From AP-15 sp963700195 (GTDB lineage Bacteria > Pseudomonadota > Alphaproteobacteria > ATCC43930 > CGMCC-115725), in contig CAVOWQ010000031.1 in assembly GCA_963700195.1 (NCBI GenBank), forward strand, positions 124,001 through 188,000: DNA of 64,000 nt, read 5' to 3'. Shown here piece by piece: positions 1 through 8,861 of this stretch. The notes below the pieces were generated by a model, which saw only the letters and a list, made by a program, of their open reading frames with translations, searched no databases and was not told the DNA's origin. Numbering within the stretch: the stretch's first letter is position 1; every line of letters begins with the position of its first letter. The position numbers were made by a program, and so were the translations under genes.

Positions 1-481
1 CTGCAATGCCATGGCAACCGAGGATGCGGGAAATCGCGATGCCGCCGCGGCAATAATTGCCGGTCGACGGCCAAACCGCTTTTTGACGAGCCGGGTCGAA
101 CCGACCGGTCACCAGATGCGGGATGAGGCAGCCATAGGCCGCCAAAACCTTGTGTGCGGCAATCATCGGGAAGAAACAGCCGAGCGCCACGATAATCGGC
201 GAGCGCACCCCGGTCAGTTCGGGTGGCAGCACGAGATGGGGCGGGATCGCTGCGAAACCGCTGCGGCAGCGGTCGTTATGCCAGTGCACGCGGAAGAGAT
301 TAGCCGGATCGGGTTGATCGGGATCGACCGAGCGGAGACCCGCGACGCGCGATTGCGGCATGCTCGACGGATCGGCGAGCTCGGCGAAGCTCGGCAGCCT
401 CGCTCCCGCCCGACCCAGCCACTGCGCCGCCCGGTCGCGCGCAGCAGCGTCAACAACTCTCGTCACAATTGCGTCGGTCAC
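1..481 (-). CDS. PLP-dependent cysteine synthase-like enzyme (partial, N-terminal part)
   Basis: About 160 N-terminal residues are visible before the gene leaves the left edge. The start is a GTG at 481 with GAGGG about 8 bases upstream. The translation contains ELTGV, FPMIAAHKVLAAYGC and PSTGNYCRGGIAIS, which resemble the phosphate-loop and cofactor region of fold-type II PLP enzymes related to cysteine synthase; I recall uncharacterised homologues of about 440 residues. The PLP lysine is not separately assigned. It lies 48 bases downstream of the phosphoesterase gene on the same strand, so the two could be co-transcribed. The substrate cannot be told from this piece. No frame problem is visible in it. 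Confidence 0.72.
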   Translation of the reverse strand, partial: MTDAIVTRVVDAAARDRAAQWLGRAGARLPSFAELADPSSMPQSRVAGLRSVDPDQPDPANLFRVHWHNDRCRSGFAAIPPHLVLPPELTGVRSPIIVALGCFFPMIAAHKVLAAYGCLIPHLVTGRFDPARQKAVWPSTGNYCRGGIAISRILGCHGIA

Positions 482-529
482 AACTTGCCCTCATCCGCCT
501 CGCCATCGCTTGGCCCGCCGACGGCAAAC

Positions 530-2068
530 TCAAGGTCGCGTCAGGTCGAGCGCGTTGGTCAAATCGCCGAGTGGCGGATTGCCGTTGGCGGCGACTGCGG
601 TATTGCGGCGCTGCAAGCCCGGCAACGTCGGCAGCGCGAAACGCTTGGTAATCAACGAGAGGATCGACGTGGTGTCATAGAGCGTGTGGTCGACAAGCCC
701 CTTTTTGGCAAACGGAGACACGATCAGCGCCGGGATGCGCGTTCCCGGACCCCAGCGGTCGCCCTTGGGCGGCGAGACATGGTCCCAGAACCCGCCATTT
801 TCGTCATAGGTGACGATGACGACCATATGCGCCCATTGCGGGCTCTTCTGCAGATGCCCGATGAGGTCGGCGATATGGCGGTCGCCTTCCAGCACATCGG
901 TATAGCCGGCGTGCTCGTTCATATTGCCCTGCGGCTTATAGAACGCGACCTGCGGCAGCGCTCCGCCGTCGATGGCCTTGATGAACTCGCTGCCGCCGAG
1001 CCCACCGTCCTTCAGGTGCTCGGCACGCGCCGCAGTGCCCGGAGCCAGGTCAGCGAAATAATTGAAAGGCTGATGGTGGTACTGAAAATTGGGTACCGGG
1101 ACCGCGTTCTTGCCGTCGAGGGTCGCCTGCCAGGCGCCGGCATACCAGGCCCAGCCGACGCCCTTGGCGCTCAGCAGGTCGCCTATCGTCCGTTCCGCCT
1201 GTGGCGGCAGGGTGGTTGGCTTCGTCGGGTCCGCGAGGGCAGGGTTGCCTCCCGGAGCGGGCTTGTTGCCGCTCGGCTGGTAGGGCGGCTGCATCGTGTT
1301 CACCGCGAAGAAATCGGGGGTCAGGTTGCCGTCCCTCACGAATTTCGGGATCCCGTCGATCGCCGATTTGGGCGAGTTGGCCGCGATAGTCAGGGCCGTG
1401 CCGGCAGCGTCGACGTCGGAGATCGAGTCCTTGGCCGGGCTCTGATCGGCCTTTGGATAAGTTGGCGCACAAGCGCAGATCAAAGCGAAATGATTGAAGA
1501 ACGAGCCGCCGAACCCTCCCATGAAGAAATTGTCGGCCAGCACATATTGCCGCGCGACATCCCATAGCGGCAATTTGCCGGCATTATCATCATAATGGCC
1601 CATGACGAGCGAGCCCGAATCGGCATAGGCGACGAAGCGGTCGTTCTTTCCCCCATCAATCTGCATCTGATTCTGATAGAAGCGGTGCCACAGATCATGG
1701 GTCGTGACGCTGAGCGGCGTATTGAAGCCCTTCGGGTCGTCGATTGCGAAAGGCGCGTTCGGCAGGTGCTCGGTCTGCGCCTGCGTCACCGGCGGAACGA
1801 CGCCTTTTGCCGTCAGCCCGTCCCATATCGGCGGCAGTTCCTTTAGAACCGAGCCGTCGCGGTCGAGCTGCGTATAGCCCGCCGGCGTTACTTGCGAGAG
1901 GCCGTTGGCGCCCGGGAACGAGCCGTAGAGGTTGTCGAAGGACCGGTTCTCGGCGTAGATCACCACGATTGTGGCGATATCCTCGAGGCCCGCAGCCTTG
2001 ACCCCGACGGCCGGGCCGGCAATCCCCGTTGCCGCGAGCATGGCCAGCAGCAGAGCTGGTTCTTTCAT
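530..2068 (-). CDS. Secreted phosphoesterase, phospholipase C / acid phosphatase AcpA family
   Basis: A 512-residue protein starting at the ATG at 2068, behind a GGGGG ribosome site; an ATG at 2104 is possible but adds a non-signal-like stretch. Residues 1-25 form a signal peptide (KEPALLLAMLAATG, ending near KAAG). The mature part begins with IVVIYAENRSFDNLYG, the metal and nucleophile region of the phosphoesterase family PF04185, and near the C terminus carries YDENGGFWDHVSPP and GTRIPALIVSPF, both typical of that family. It should hydrolyse phosphate esters or phospholipids in the periplasm. The frame is intact and length is normal for AcpA-type members. Phospholipase versus phosphatase activity cannot be separated from sequence. 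Confidence 0.88.
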   Translation of the reverse strand: MKEPALLLAMLAATGIAGPAVGVKAAGLEDIATIVVIYAENRSFDNLYGSFPGANGLSQVTPAGYTQLDRDGSVLKELPPIWDGLTAKGVVPPVTQAQTEHLPNAPFAIDDPKGFNTPLSVTTHDLWHRFYQNQMQIDGGKNDRFVAYADSGSLVMGHYDDNAGKLPLWDVARQYVLADNFFMGGFGGSFFNHFALICACAPTYPKADQSPAKDSISDVDAAGTALTIAANSPKSAIDGIPKFVRDGNLTPDFFAVNTMQPPYQPSGNKPAPGGNPALADPTKPTTLPPQAERTIGDLLSAKGVGWAWYAGAWQATLDGKNAVPVPNFQYHHQPFNYFADLAPGTAARAEHLKDGGLGGSEFIKAIDGGALPQVAFYKPQGNMNEHAGYTDVLEGDRHIADLIGHLQKSPQWAHMVVIVTYDENGGFWDHVSPPKGDRWGPGTRIPALIVSPFAKKGLVDHTLYDTTSILSLITKRFALPTLPGLQRRNTAVAANGNPPLGDLTNALDLTRP

Positions 2069-2260
2069 GTGACGAATTCCCCCAGTCCTAGTGCTCAGAA
2101 CCATTCAGATGATCAGCAGATCCCCCCTCCTCGCTTTCCCAGCGAAAGCCGGGATCCACTCCTGCCGTGGGCGCCGGATTCGCCGGTGAAGCGGTATTGA
2201 TCGAGGTGCTTCATCGCCGGGTGAATGGTGTGAATGACTCTGAACACTAGCACAACCAAC

Positions 2261-3244
2261 CTATCCGAGGAGGCCGGCCTCGCGATAATACTTCAGCGCT
2301 CCGGGATGGATCGGGATGACTGCCGCACTGGGCACCATATCCTTGATCTCCAAGGTCGACAGCGCGGGGTGCAACCGCCGGAAAACGGCGAAGTTCTCGA
2401 ACACCGCCTTGACCACGGCATAGGTCAGCTCATCCGGCTGATTACTCGATGAGACGAGCACGGCCCGCGTGGCGATTGTCGGGACATCGCTGGGGTTGCC
2501 GGCGTACATGCCGCCTGGGATGACCGAGGCGATGTAGTAGGAATGCGTTGCAAGTAGGCGATCGATCGGCGGGCCAGCGACGCGCACCAGCCGCGCAGGG
2601 CAGTCCGTCGTAGCGTCCCGGGTCAGCCCATTGGGATGCCCCGCTTCAAAGATAATCGCGTCGACTTTGTTGCTGCAAAGCGCCTGGTTCTGTTCGGCGG
2701 GCGCGAGTTCCAGCTCATGCTCCGGATCGGATGTCGTCGAGCCATAAAATCCGAGGACGACATCGCGGGTGAAGTTATATCCGACACCGCTCGTGCCGAT
2801 GCCGACGCGCTTGCCACGCAAATCCTGAAAGTCGCGTATGCCGGTATCGGCCCGAGCGACAACGGTAAATGCTTCCGGATAGAGCGCGATCAAGATGCGC
2901 AGCTTCGGATCGGGGCCGGCTGCAGCAAAGGGGCCCTCACCATGGAAAGCGGCATAGGCGACGTCGGTCTGCGAGAGGCCAAACGTCGAGTCGCCGCTCT
3001 CGACGCGCCGGATGTTCGCCACCGAGCCGTCAGAACTCACCGCGACGCATGGCATCGCCTGATGCTCGCCCTCCAGATTATACATGCGGCAGATCGCGTT
3101 TCCGACGGGATGGTAGACGCCGCCGGGGGTTCCGGTGGCGAGGGTAACCGAGGTCGGAGCGAGGGCATCGGAGACCGCCACGCAGCCTGCAACGACGCTC
3201 GCCATGATCGCCGCAGCAACGCATAGCGGTCGTCTAGACGGCAT
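2261..3244 (-). CDS. TAXI-family TRAP transporter solute-binding lipoprotein
   Basis: 327 residues. The N terminus is a lipoprotein signal with lipobox VVAGC near residue 21. The body starts with LATGTPGGVYHPVGNAIC and continues with SDGSVANIRRVESG, FGLSQTDVAY and LRGKRVGIGTSGVGYNFT, the standard landmarks of TAXI periplasmic binding proteins, which deliver small organic acids or amino acids to a 4TM-12TM fused TRAP permease. No TRAP permease lies within the window, so this is an orphan binding protein here. It is on the same strand as the phosphoesterase, 192 bases upstream of it, and is intact. Confidence 0.88.
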   Translation of the reverse strand: MPSRRPLCVAAAIMASVVAGCVAVSDALAPTSVTLATGTPGGVYHPVGNAICRMYNLEGEHQAMPCVAVSSDGSVANIRRVESGDSTFGLSQTDVAYAAFHGEGPFAAAGPDPKLRILIALYPEAFTVVARADTGIRDFQDLRGKRVGIGTSGVGYNFTRDVVLGFYGSTTSDPEHELELAPAEQNQALCSNKVDAIIFEAGHPNGLTRDATTDCPARLVRVAGPPIDRLLATHSYYIASVIPGGMYAGNPSDVPTIATRAVLVSSSNQPDELTYAVVKAVFENFAVFRRLHPALSTLEIKDMVPSAAVIPIHPGALKYYREAGLLG

Positions 3245-3280
3245 GGCCGAATATCCTCTTTGCCGCCGGGTCAGCGGACC

Positions 3281-3988
3281 TCACGCCTCAAGCTCATACT
3301 CGACCGTGGAGCCGTCACGCTCGAACTCGCCGCGCACCCAAAGGTTTGACTTGTCATACCAGGTGCTGCCGGCGAAATAAGGCGTGACAAGCGTGTAGCG
3401 CGTCGCGCGAACCGGGCCTCCGGCGGTCGCGACTTGCTCGTCCCCGATTTTGCGCGCGCTGACGCCGATGATCCCGCCACGCTGCGCGTCGACCACCGTC
3501 GCCTGCTCCAGCATCGCTGGGGTCCACAGACTGTTTGACGTCAAGGTAGCGGCGGACGCGATGACGGGACCGGCCTTGCTCACCACGCGAAATCCCTGAG
3601 GCGTAGCCGCGCCTTCGACGTGTAGGGTATCGCCGTGCTCCACCGTTTCGCTGTTCAGTGACATCAGCCGCCCGGCACGCCAGGTCTCTTGGGAGCGGTG
3701 ACTGAACGCAAAGACGGAAAGGAAAGCCACCTTGACCGAGAGATCGATGTCGGTGGTGACCCGCGTCTCGCCCGTTGCCGACGAATAGGAGACCGTGTGG
3801 GCGCCGATCTTGATACCCTTGTACCGGACCGAGAATCGTCGATCGCCGGCTGGGGTCGGCAAGACGATTGCTGTCGCGGCACGAGCGGCCGGAGGAAAAG
3901 CGCAACTGACGGCCCCGGCAACTCCGCCCATCAGGAGCGCGCGTCGCGGAATAGACGTCCGCTCTCGACCAGGGCACAATGGAAACAT
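3281..3988 (-). CDS. Exported DUF6134-like protein
   Basis: About 235 residues from the ATG at 3988, which has GAGG 7 bases upstream; an earlier ATG at 4045 only adds sequence without signal character. RRALLMGGVAGAVSCAF looks like a Tat-type signal, followed by an Ala-rich cleavage region. The mature domain (RFSVRYKGIKIGAHTVSY, ETWRAGRLMSLNSET, TPYFAGSTWYDKSNLWVRGE) matches my memory of DUF6134, periplasmic proteins of unknown function. It is divergent from the di-heme peroxidase gene at 4089, leaving about 100 bases for both promoters. The pairing hints at a shared redox or envelope role, but that is inference. Confidence 0.7.
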   Translation of the reverse strand: MFPLCPGRERTSIPRRALLMGGVAGAVSCAFPPAARAATAIVLPTPAGDRRFSVRYKGIKIGAHTVSYSSATGETRVTTDIDLSVKVAFLSVFAFSHRSQETWRAGRLMSLNSETVEHGDTLHVEGAATPQGFRVVSKAGPVIASAATLTSNSLWTPAMLEQATVVDAQRGGIIGVSARKIGDEQVATAGGPVRATRYTLVTPYFAGSTWYDKSNLWVRGEFERDGSTVEYELEA

Positions 3989-4088
3989 CGTATGGCCTCG
4001 ACTGTCGATGAACCCGCGATAGTCCGCAATTTTGGCCGCGGCCACAACCCGTTTCGAACCGGTGCTCGGCCTAAATTCAAATCGCTCG

Positions 4089-5330
4089 ATGTTGCCGATT
4101 TGTGAACCCTCGCATCTCTTGCGGACGACCCTGCTCGTGATCTGCGCCGTGCTCGCGGCCGGAACCGCCGGCGCGCAAGAGCCCGCAGCTCCGTCTCGTG
4201 CTCAGGTTTATCGGCGGGTCGAAGCGTTGACCGCACTCGGCCGCAGGATGTTCCTCGATCCTTCGCTCTCGGCCTCGGGAAAGATGTCTTGCGCGTCTTG
4301 CCACAGCCCGCGCGATGCCCTCGGTCCGCCCAATGCGCTGCCGGTGCAACGGGGCGGGCACGACCTCCAGCAGTCCGGGATACGAGCCGTACCGTCTCTC
4401 AGATACCTGCAGGCGACACCGCAATTCACCGAACATTTTTTCGACTCCGACGACGCGGCCGACGACAGCGTCGACAACGGTCCGACCGGCGGGCTCACTT
4501 GGGACGGCAGGGTCGACCGGGGGCGCGACCAGGCGCGCATTCCGCTGCTGTCGCCTTTTGAAATGGCCAATCGAGACCCGGCGGAATTCGCCGCCCGGCT
4601 GCGCGGCGCCGCCTACGCCGGCGAGTTCCGCCCAATTTTCGGCAACACAGTCCTCGCCGAGCCGGACAAAGCCCTTGAGGCGGCTCTCGAGGCGTTTGAG
4701 GCGTATGAGCAAAGCTATCCCGAGTTCTACCCCTACAGCAGCAAATACGATGCCTATCTCGCCGGCAAAGCCGAGCTTACGGCCCAGGAGCGGCGCGGGT
4801 TGTCGTTGTTCGAGGATCCGGCCAAAGGCGATTGCGCCAGATGCCATGTGAGCGCACCCGGGAAGGACGGAACGCCGCCGCAATTCACCGATTACGGGCT
4901 CGTGGCGATCGGCGCTCCGCGCAACACGACGATTCCGGCCAATGAGGATCCGAGTTTTTTCGACCTCGGCCTGTGCGGACCGTTGCGCAGCGACCTGCGC
5001 GATAGAGCCGAATATTGCGGGCGGTTCAAGACTCCCTCGCTGCGCAATGTCGCCACGCGGCAGGTATTTTTTCACAACGGGATCTTTCACACGCTCCGCC
5101 AAGTAATGGAGTTCTATGTGCAGCGCGACACGAACCCCGAGAGGTGGTATCCGCGCGATGCGAATGGGAACGTGCGCAAATTCGACGACCTGCCTGCAGA
5201 CTACCATGCCAATGTCGATGTTGACCCGCCGTTCGGCGGGCACCCCGGCGACAGGCCGGCATTGTCCGATGGTGAGATCGACGATGTCATCGCTTTTATG
5301 CGGACCCTGACCGACGGTTTTTTGCAGTAG
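4089..5330 (+). CDS. Di-heme cytochrome c peroxidase / MauG-family protein
   Basis: 413 residues from the ATG at 4089, which starts just before a hydrophobic signal peptide (LLRTTLLVICAVLAAGTAGAQ); an upstream ATG at 4032 is less likely. Two c-type heme motifs are present, CASCH at about residue 70 and CARCH at about residue 255, spaced as in bacterial cytochrome c peroxidases. FKTPSLRNVATRQVFFHNG and DDVIAFMRTLTDG are also family landmarks. The protein should act in the periplasm, reducing peroxide or oxidising a partner protein. It is intact. Its complementary strand happens to be open for most of its length, which produces a misleading antisense extension of the neighbouring deacetylase. 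Confidence 0.9.
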   Translation: MLPICEPSHLLRTTLLVICAVLAAGTAGAQEPAAPSRAQVYRRVEALTALGRRMFLDPSLSASGKMSCASCHSPRDALGPPNALPVQRGGHDLQQSGIRAVPSLRYLQATPQFTEHFFDSDDAADDSVDNGPTGGLTWDGRVDRGRDQARIPLLSPFEMANRDPAEFAARLRGAAYAGEFRPIFGNTVLAEPDKALEAALEAFEAYEQSYPEFYPYSSKYDAYLAGKAELTAQERRGLSLFEDPAKGDCARCHVSAPGKDGTPPQFTDYGLVAIGAPRNTTIPANEDPSFFDLGLCGPLRSDLRDRAEYCGRFKTPSLRNVATRQVFFHNGIFHTLRQVMEFYVQRDTNPERWYPRDANGNVRKFDDLPADYHANVDVDPPFGGHPGDRPALSDGEIDDVIAFMRTLTDGFLQ

Positions 5331-5337
5331 TGATCGC

Positions 5338-6236
5338 TCAGCCCGGCGGCGGAAAACGTCGATCCAATGGCGGGCGATGTCCTCGCGCCGGCATATCCAC
5401 ACCCGGGGGTGGCCGAGGATGTACTGAATGAAGCGGATCAGCGCCTTCGCCCTGCCGGGGTGCCCCGTCAGCCGCATATGCAGCCCCACCGACATCATGC
5501 GCGGGCGCTCGGCGCCCTCCTCGTAAAGGACATCGAAGCTGTCGCGCAGAAAGGCGAAGAAATCTTCGCCGGAGCCGAAGACGCCGCGGCCGAATTTTGA
5601 ATCGTTGGTGGTCAGCGAGTACGGCACAACGAGGTGCGGACGGTCATTCACCCGCACCCAATAAGGCAACTCGTCGTTGTAGGTGTCGCTGTCGTAGAGG
5701 AACCCGCCATGCTCGACCAACAGGCGGCGGGTGTTCTCCGACGGTGCGTAGCGGCAGTACCATCCGGCTGGGGTCTTGCCGGTGGTCCGCCGGATCAGCT
5801 CGACCGCCTCGGCGATCTGCTTGCGCTCCTCGGTCTCGGAGAGGCCGGGGTGGTTGATCCAGCGATAGCCGTGGCTGCAGATGTCCCAGCCGCTCGCGGC
5901 AATCGCCGCCGCTGCAGGCGGGTTCGCTTCGAAGGCTCTGGCACAGCCGAAAATCGTCACCGGCACTGCGAAACGGGTAAAGATCCGGTATAGGCGCCAG
6001 AAGCCGACCCGGGCGCCATACTCGAACATGCTCTCGGCAGCGAGATCGCGGCCCGTCACGCCCAGATCCGCGCCCAGCATCTCGGTCAATCCGCCCTCGG
6101 AGACACCGTCCCCGGCGGGATAGGAGAGTTCCGAGCCTTCCTCGAAGTTGATGACGAAATTGACGGCGATGCGAGCGTTTCCGGGCCATTGGGCATGTGG
6201 CGGCTCGCCGCCATAGCCGACGAAATCGCGGATCAT
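5338..6236 (-). CDS. puuE: Allantoinase-like polysaccharide deacetylase (PuuE family)
   Basis: From the ATG at 6236 (MIRDFVGYGG) the protein shows the PuuE pattern: NARIAVNFVINFEEGSE, EYGARVGFWRLYRIF, GWDICSHGYRW, GWYCRYAPSENTR, and a final VWICRREDIARHWI. PuuE proteins are cofactor-independent allantoinases of the NodB superfamily, about 300 residues long. Read literally, the frame has no stop and runs 1.26 kb further into the antisense of the peroxidase gene. A one-base shift near 5355-5362 gives RFPPPG and a TGA at 5338-5340, exactly the family length, so I end it there. The substrate could be another cyclic amide, since no other purine-degradation gene is beside it. Confidence 0.8.
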
Positions 6237-6247
6237 CTTGCCTCCAT

Positions 6248-6721
6248 TTACGGATCATCGCTGGTAGAGCCGGGGTACCAATCCTGCTCGCAGATCTCAT
6301 CCCACGAGTATGGGCACGTAGTGGGCAACTGCTCGGCTGCGTCAGCCTCGCCGTATCGCCGCAGACCGAGCGTCGCACGTCGGCTGGCGTCGCGGTAAAG
6401 TTTCTCGAGCGTGCCCTCGACCTCGCGCCGCAGGGTCGGTGTCAGCTTGTCCGACAACTCCTGTCGTGCATCGACGAGGGTTTCCATCCAATCGAAGCGC
6501 GGCTGCTCGGCCGGTGAATAAGCCAGCTTCAGTAGATGCTCGATAATGCGGCGGATCTGGCTGTGGACTGCGTCGCGCTCGCTTTTGCCCAAATCTTCGA
6601 TCTCCTCGGCGACGTGCTCGCGGTCGAACCGGTTGTCGGAGACCGGCATGGTCCGCAGCACCTCGGCCTGGTGCTGCGTCCAGGCGTAGAAATCATCCTC
6701 ATAGCGTGGTCCGTCCGGCAT
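6248..6721 (-). CDS. DUF29 family protein
   Basis: 157 residues, intact. It begins YEDDFYAWTQHQAEVLR and contains NRFDREHVAEEIEDLGKSERDAV and SRIRRIIEHLLKL-like helices, which are the defining features of DUF29, an all-helical family widespread in alphaproteobacteria and cyanobacteria with no established biochemical role. It ends 11 bases before the start of the deacetylase gene and begins 9 bases after the end of the hydrolase gene, all on one strand, so the three are likely one transcript. Members often occur beside mobile or stress genes, but nothing here points to a function. Confidence 0.85.
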   Translation of the reverse strand: MPDGPRYEDDFYAWTQHQAEVLRTMPVSDNRFDREHVAEEIEDLGKSERDAVHSQIRRIIEHLLKLAYSPAEQPRFDWMETLVDARQELSDKLTPTLRREVEGTLEKLYRDASRRATLGLRRYGEADAAEQLPTTCPYSWDEICEQDWYPGSTSDDP

Positions 6722-6730
6722 CGAGGTCCC

Positions 6731-8719
6731 TCAGAGCAGCTTGATGTCATGACGCGGCCGGCACCAATCCGCCGCGGCCGCTAGGGTACGCTCGATATCC
6801 TCTTCGAGCATCAGTCCTTCTTCGACCAGCTGTCGCGCCGCTGCCGAGATCGCCGCGACGTAGGCTTCAGCGTTCGGATAGCGTTCGATGATCGAGCGCC
6901 GCGGATCACCGGTCGTGCGGCGCTCTTCGGGTGTCTCGGGCAACGGGATGTAGCTGCCGGAGAATTCGTGCATCGCGCCGTGACCAAAGCCCCGCGCCCG
7001 CAGGTTCCAGCCGCAATAGGTACCGAGTGGAGCCTCCACCATCGGCGCCCTGACGCCGGCAACATCGTTGCCGTCCGCGTCGACCGCGGGCACCAGCACC
7101 GTGTAGCCGTTACCCGGCACCACATCCGGGGGCTCCTTCAGAATTCCCCGCACCGCATTGGGGCCGAAATCCAATAGAGGCAGCGCATTGGGCTCGTGCG
7201 GGATGGCCAGGCCGGGAATCGCGGGGAATTGCCGACGCCATTCCTCGAACTGAACCAGGGTGCCGTCGGCGCGCTGTGGGATGCGGCTGTCGGGCGGCGC
7301 GATGCCGTCCGTCGCCCAGTGGTCCATCGCGTCGATCATGGCGCGGAACAGCATCGAGGTCGCGACCGTGTTGAGAAAATTCTGGCGGATGCCGCGTTCC
7401 AGCGGTTTCGGGATCGGGTCGGCAAAATGCTGCGAGCTGGCCCAGAAATAAACCCGCACTGTCGATGGCTGCGGCAGGTCGTTGCCGCGTGTATCGGTAT
7501 GAACCAGCGACCCGCGCCGCTGCCAATATTCGGTCGCGGTCTGGGTGTGGATGACCAAGGGGTCGGTATCGGGCCGCTTCAGGATCGCATCGCGCCGCCC
7601 GGTCAGGTGGTCGGTCGTCTCGGCATAGGAGAACGGGAACGTGTCGGCCGGGTTGAAGTGATCCTCGTATTGCTGGCCGCCCGAAACGACCGCGTTCGCA
7701 AAGCGCTGGTTCAGCCATTTGCGCCCGGCGCCGGCGACATGCGGCAGGACCCCGTCGAACACCTTGCGGCCGGCGGCGTCGGCGTTGAACCCGCGATAGA
7801 CGAAATCGCGGATGCAGCGCCCGGTCTGCGACCGGCCCCAAGCGTAGGCTTTTTCGATCTCGCCGAGGCCTGCGCGATCCTCGGCTGCATATCGCAGAAA
7901 GCTCACAAAGTCGCGCACTGCCGCGTGGCCGAGGCCGAGCACCAACGGGTCGCGGCCGGTATAAACCAGCTCGTAGATCCAGCCGGGCTCGAAGCCGCCG
8001 GGGATGTGGATATGCGTATCCGACGGGATCAGCGCCTGCTCGGCGCCCTGGTTGTCGAGGCCGACCCCGCCTTCGACGCGCGCGAAACGCCAGCTGTCGG
8101 GCGGCAGCGGGATCCGCTCATCGTCGGGATAGCGGCGGCGCGTCAGGCGCGCTTCGCGCGGATCGAGCGATACGGCCGGATGGCTGCGCGTCGAGGCATG
8201 GCCGCTCAGCGGAAACGTCGTGATGCCGGGCGGTCGGCGATGTACTCGACCCGGACGAGCCCGGTGACCGCGCACGACCGGCAGGTCGAGCACCATCCGC
8301 CCGTTCCCGGGCAGCAGGTCGCCCTGCCAGGCGAGCCAGACGACGGTGTAGCCGCGGCGCATCAAAAAGCCGTTCCCGGCATGCTCCAAGCTGCGCGGGT
8401 CGTTCGAGGCCGGCGCGTCGTTGAAGAATTGCAGCATCCGCTTGTTGCCGCGGTTGCCGTAATCGAAAAAGATCCGTCGGTTGCCGCGCCAGGCATCGAC
8501 CGGCTTCAGGATCGAGAAATCGCCGGCGAAGTGGACGAGCCCCTCGGCATCGGCCGGCACCTTGTCGATGTCGGTTATGCCCTGCTGCGCCGGAGCGCCC
8601 CGATCGACCGCAAAATGCGCCCTCCCGACGAGACGCTCATAGGCGCCGACAGCGCCGAATTCGTGCCCACCCGCAAACAGAAACCGCTCGCCAATCGACA
8701 ATTCCACCCGATTGGTCAT
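6731..8719 (-). CDS. Alpha/beta hydrolase domain protein (Abhydrolase_10 type)
   Basis: 662 residues. The central part has YAWGRSQTGRCIRDFVYRGFN, where the Ser of GRSQTG is the expected nucleophile, and NDAPASNDPRSLEHAGNGFL, RRGYTVVWLAWQGDLLPG and YFWASSQHFADP are features I associate with this large hydrolase family (PF20091). No signal peptide is seen. Around residues 148-165 the sequence is locally out of register: the neighbouring frame reads VTGLVRVEYIADRP, which is what the family should have, so two compensating indels lie near 8230 and 8275. The reaction is probably ester or amide hydrolysis of a small substrate. Same-strand neighbours suggest a catabolic operon with the deacetylase. 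Confidence 0.8.
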   Translation of the reverse strand: MTNRVELSIGERFLFAGGHEFGAVGAYERLVGRAHFAVDRGAPAQQGITDIDKVPADAEGLVHFAGDFSILKPVDAWRGNRRIFFDYGNRGNKRMLQFFNDAPASNDPRSLEHAGNGFLMRRGYTVVWLAWQGDLLPGNGRMVLDLPVVRGHRARPGRVHRRPPGITTFPLSGHASTRSHPAVSLDPREARLTRRRYPDDERIPLPPDSWRFARVEGGVGLDNQGAEQALIPSDTHIHIPGGFEPGWIYELVYTGRDPLVLGLGHAAVRDFVSFLRYAAEDRAGLGEIEKAYAWGRSQTGRCIRDFVYRGFNADAAGRKVFDGVLPHVAGAGRKWLNQRFANAVVSGGQQYEDHFNPADTFPFSYAETTDHLTGRRDAILKRPDTDPLVIHTQTATEYWQRRGSLVHTDTRGNDLPQPSTVRVYFWASSQHFADPIPKPLERGIRQNFLNTVATSMLFRAMIDAMDHWATDGIAPPDSRIPQRADGTLVQFEEWRRQFPAIPGLAIPHEPNALPLLDFGPNAVRGILKEPPDVVPGNGYTVLVPAVDADGNDVAGVRAPMVEAPLGTYCGWNLRARGFGHGAMHEFSGSYIPLPETPEERRTTGDPRRSIIERYPNAEAYVAAISAAARQLVEEGLMLEEDIERTLAAAADWCRPRHDIKLL

Positions 8720-8746
8720 ACCTCCATCTCCTCAGGCCGGTTCATC

Positions 8747-8851
8747 GTCGCGCCCACGCAAGCGGGGCCCAGAGCCTGCCCTTGGCTTGAACAGGGGGCC
8801 ACCTCGCGAGGGCTTGCTGCCCCCCTGGGTTCCCGCTTTCGCAGGAACGAC
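8747..8851. repeat. REP-like inverted pair
   Basis: Two diverged copies of a 26-27 base palindromic repeat face each other: left arm about 8747-8772 and right arm 8825-8851 (core CCCGCTTTCGCAGGAACGAC). The core is the commonly seen intergenic alphaproteobacterial repeat built on CCCGCTTTCGCGGGAA. A single weaker copy lies near 2129-2152 between the phosphoesterase and TAXI genes. The pair sits between two same-strand genes and may cap or stabilise the transcript of the M20 peptidase gene. Confidence 0.55.
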
Positions 8852-8861
8852 AAGCGAGGGG

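Noticed and set aside
4077..5337. 420-residue extension of the deacetylase antisense to the di-heme peroxidase gene
   Set aside because: The residues have no family match, lie opposite a clearly coding gene, and a one-base shift yields a normal stop at 5338-5340.
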